Positions 60,592-64,000 of a stretch of 64,000 nt of DNA are shown piece after piece. The notes under the pieces are model-generated. The model did no database searches, was not told the DNA's origin, and was given only the letters and a program-made list of their open reading frames with translations. The position numbers were made by a program, and so were the translations under genes. The stretch is from Fasciola hepatica (Eukaryota > Platyhelminthes > Trematoda > Plagiorchiida > Fasciolidae). Each line of letters begins with the position of its first letter. Positions within the stretch are counted from its first letter, which is position 1. Location of the stretch: NCBI GenBank assembly GCA_948099385.1, contig CANUEZ040000156.1, positions 8,019,501 through 8,083,500 on the forward strand, read 5' to 3'.

Positions 60592-62226
60592 CTGAACAAG
60601 GGTAGAACACGAAAAAACATGAGAGAATTTTGATCAGTAATGTGTGTACAACATGTTAGACGAATGCTATGAATGGTATCATTGCGCGTGAACTTATCTC
60701 TGAGTTCAACATTGCCACATAGTTTCGTCAATTAAGCGGGAACATCTGACATGTAACGTTCGTTTCACGCACAAAGCATTCAATAGGTTCGCATCCAGCT
60801 ACTGCCGAGCAGTTTGGTGGTGGACATCAATCCACGGTCGTCCGGTTCTGTACCATACCTGACCTGTAGAGCCTATGTGGTTCTTCATAATAAAACCAGA
60901 ATTCTGGTTATACCTGGTAGTAAACTGGGCTTTTGGGGGTATGAGTTATACCCTTCCACCGTTATTTCACACATGGTTGTAATAGTGTATCCGAGATCAA
61001 ATGGAGTATATAAACGCAGAGAGAGTTTGACTAAACTTTCCCGAGTATCACGCGCTCACAGATTTTGACGTTCCAGCGCAGATAATTCAAGATTCAACCA
61101 ATCCAGAAGGTGTATAGTTTGCTAGTGATTTTTACGTGTACATACATGGCCCAGTGTCATAGTCCACCTTTTCAATACCGTACGTGCATATTCATGGGTT
61201 TTCTTTTCTTTTCATAAGCAGAGTTGTGTAAATGAAAACAAAAATTATCGAGGTTCATATCTGTATTTTATCTCTCTAGTATCCCAAATCAAAGATTCCT
61301 TATGAACATCATTATCAATAGAATTTGAGGAATACTTTGCCTCGGTATATGACGAAGATGACCCAATAATATTTTGGAATATGAGGGAGAGCAAATATCG
61401 GAGATAACTGTTTGCGTTCAATCGTAACTGAAATGTGCGGAAATAGGTCAAAATGTACCGTTATTGAACACAAGTTCACGAAAATTTTCAGTGCAATAGT
61501 ATTTAAAAGGCAAATACAATTTACTGAAGAACGATGGAGTATAATAGGAATGCATCTTTAGATGAAAATAGGAGGTCAGCCGATTTATAACTGAGTTCAA
61601 TGCTTTCAGCGAAAAAAACATGGTAAGTGATGTGGCACTTTCCGGGTAGATGATCATGACCAACTGCCGGCAGATCAGAAGCAAATGAGTACCTCGGAAG
61701 AATAACAGGCGCTCCACATGTTTTGAAATAAGTCAAACCCACTCAATTAAAACAATTAGTGAGGCAGATAAAGGTAGTCATGAACCGATCTATGAAGCCA
61801 AATTATCGTGTATTTAGTAGCGGAATTTCGGATTCATTCAGCACCTTATTGTTTTTTCGAACTACAAATCCTGACTTTGGTAATCAGTACGGAGGAGGGA
61901 GGTTCTGCAATTTCATATACATAACCTTCTCTCTTAACATCGAAAAATCATGTACCGTTTACTATCTGGTTTGACATGACAAATCTCTAAAATGGGAATC
62001 TTAATGGTGAACTCATAAACAATGACTCACTTTACGCTGGTCAACTCCTATATAGCCATAACAGTAATCTACTATGACAAAGCATTCGGCTTCTGTGTGG
62101 AGAGAAATCGAAGCAAGTGAAATTGGCTGCAATTTTTGATAGTATAAACGGTGCATTCATCCACCCACCAACTAACACTACGATTTCATTTTATTCCACG
62201 AGATAACGAGCACATAACCTCTTCTC
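60592..62226. other. Upstream of the minus-strand PAN exon; possible exons
   Basis: Minus-strand frames at 61521-61742 (GAPVILPRYSFASDLP, faintly like the LPVIFTRAF segment at 3.4 kb) and 61245-61451 (after an acatttcag acceptor) could belong to the same gene, but neither shows the CTLD cysteines. A plus-strand TATATAAA near 61010 has no supported product. Confidence 0.25.
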
Positions 62227-63480
62227 TACGCAAGAAGAATTTGAGTTTCTTCTTACTTCCAATAAAAACTCAAGTTTTGGTCCTAATGTCCCATTGTCAT
62301 CACTTTTGAGACGTGGTGCTGTTGCCCTGACTAATATATTTATTTTTCTCTTGAGCAAATCTCTGTGCTCGTATTCTATTCTAGACAGCTGGAGCCCGGT
62401 CACCATTGTTCCTATACCCAAGTCTTGTGATTATGGTATACCAGTTAAACATGTTGATACCACAACTTAAATTCAGCTCATCCTGAAGTTACAGAACATG
62501 CCATTCCTAAGCGTCTGAATTGTTCCATAAACTGTTCCAACGACTCCTTACAGTTTGCCCATGAATCAAACAGGTCCGCCATGGATGCTATAGCTTCCTT
62601 AGTCCACCATGCGACCAAATCCTTGAATGGATCAGACAAGTCTGTGAGATGTTCGTTTCTGGACTACTCATCCGTTTTTCCTTCTATTCCGTAACCATAC
62701 TTCCATGGTTGTCCGATTATTTTACCAACAGAGCTCAGTGCACAAGTCTGATTTTCAGAAAAATTAAACCCTTGGTGAACGATTCACGAATGTTTCAAAG
62801 AACTGTGCTTTTCTGCTATTTACCTTCCACCTACATTAGTGATCTCCCGCACATTAGTTTAAATATGCCGATAATGTGGACGTTTTCTCTGTAGGTTACG
62901 GTTTAATTTTAAATGTCTAAATGCTCCAAAAACATATTACCCTATTATCGATCGGCTTGTCCCTTTGATCCATGTATTATTTTCATAGAACCACTAGCTA
63001 AACTGGGTCCAGTCCGATACACGGAAATCACTATCAATGCAACTTTGAAGTGGTCATCTCATATTTCGCACTGTGTGACAAAACTACGTCGTCTGTCTTA
63101 CCAAATGCGAAATTTTAACACTTCAGCAGGCGGAATGGTAATTCCCTTTTTGTTTATCAATGTGTATTTCCTTTTCTACTTTGGTGTTCCCCTGTGATTT
63201 TTGCGAGCATACTGAAGGAAGGTTTTAAAATACTTTGTCGAGGTCTATCTATTTTCAGTGGGACATTTTTCATCCTTCTAATTGAATGCTCTGCTAAGCT
63301 ATGAAAACTACAACTGGCCGCATGTGAAACGTTTGCTCACTAAATCATTAACAGAGAACACTTACCTTTTCCACAGTGATCTATTCAGATGTAGCTCTCT
63401 CGCTCCTACACGTTCTTCCAATTGATCCATACCCTCTCATATAACCATCTTAAAACACCCAACCGTTTCATATCTAGCCC
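62227..63480 (+). mobile_element. CR1-like LINE reverse transcriptase, decayed but nearly collinear
   Basis: Across several frames the boxes appear in the right order: FEFLLTSNKNSSFGPNV and LRRGAVAL; SWSPVTIVPIPKS; QFAHESNRSAMDAIAS-like; DYFTNRAQCTSL; a degraded QG-x-V-L-x-P-x-LF box; TYISDLPHISLN; KYADNVDVFSVG (the catalytic YADD is YADN); INATLKWSSHISHCVTKLRR; and PVIFASILKEGF further on. This is most of a CR1/jockey-type reverse transcriptase with many stops and frameshifts. The endonuclease was not seen upstream, as expected for a 5'-truncated insertion. Confidence 0.8.
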
Positions 63481-64000
63481 AAATCCTCATAAACCAGACA
63501 CGAGTATCAGCAGAATTTGTTGGTCACTTTTATATGTAGTCATTTGTTCTTCCCGTGGATTCGGTGAAATGCCAAATGCAAAACCATTTAACTGAATTGT
63601 GGCCGTCTGTCTACCCGAAATACAATGCAACAAATATGCTTTGTGTGCGTAATTTTCGAATATAAATGAACAACCGATATATTGAATTCACAGCAAATCA
63701 CAAGGAAATGAGAACAAATCGATAGCAGCCTTGGCATATAAGGCTGGGAAGTTCATTCAGTATAGAACTATTTGGACATGTGATTATTCATGAACCGACT
63801 TAATAAAATATAGGTTTTCATCTAGTGGGTGACAGGAACTCAGGTTCATCTCTTCGTAAACATATTTGCACTCAAGAAGACTCGGTCACACTCGATATAC
63901 ATAATAAATACCAATGTTTTCACTGAGAATGTTCTTTCTCCTTAGATTCTAACGGTTAATGATAACTTGGTCTGAATAATGTTTCGTAAACAAAAACAGC
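63481..64000. other. Right edge, no gene recognised
   Basis: May include the 3' untranslated part of the CR1-like element. No motif seen. Confidence 0.35.

Overview
The window looks like nuclear DNA of a parasitic flatworm, most likely a digenean trematode. It is AT-rich with low coding density, carries long (TA)n tracts, and has small exons bounded by GT/AG sites. It is crowded with old copies of the retroelement types that fill fluke genomes: RTE/SR2-like and CR1-like LINEs, BEL/Pao LTR elements and a Penelope-like element. I see no bacterial operons, rRNA, tRNA or CRISPR. The lineage is inferred from element types and exon style, not from a marker gene. Random open frames of 60-130 codons are expected by chance in 64 kb of this composition, so most such frames were left out or scored low. 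| Layout. 0-5.3 kb: parts of a C-type-lectin-like (CTLD) / PAN-Apple gene family. There is a partial CTLD at the left edge (+), a possible transmembrane exon (856-1045, +), a PAN exon (2734-2896, -), a decayed CTLD on the opposite strand (3180-3740, +) and one well-preserved secreted CTLD reading frame (4674-5282, -). 6-20 kb: a long TA tract, two LINE reverse-transcriptase scraps (6.4 and 12.6 kb), one copy of a dispersed ~110-bp repeat, otherwise unassigned DNA. 20-36 kb: short signal-peptide-like reading frames with TATA boxes, a striking 160-bp-arm foldback element with a 17-bp target duplication (26.3 kb), two more dispersed-repeat copies and a BEL/Pao integrase scrap (30.4 kb). 38-46 kb: two copies of one RTE-like LINE (5' part plus endonuclease at 38.2-39.3 and 44.7-46.1 kb) and an RT C-terminal tail (40.9-41.5 kb). 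47.5-48.9 kb: a CTLD reading frame with one frameshift and one TGA, followed by a damaged PAN exon. 52.3-53.0 kb: an RTE-like RT tail (-). 56.7-60.1 kb: an internally deleted BEL/Pao element with a 1.7-kb Penelope-like element inserted into its RNase H region. 60.2-61.7 kb: a PAN exon and a likely transmembrane exon (-). 62.2-63.5 kb: a decayed CR1-like reverse transcriptase (+). | How the parts fit. The recurring host theme is a family of secreted or membrane-anchored CTLD-PAN proteins on both strands, mixed with pseudogene copies and split by retroelement insertions. Two PAN exons (48.8 kb + and 60.5 kb -) are alignable at the nucleotide level including the splice acceptor; a third (2.8 kb) shares the protein pattern. 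The best mobile-element story is the Penelope-like unit: its inverted arms match the free-standing foldback at 26.3 kb, and the interrupted BEL/Pao frame resumes across it.
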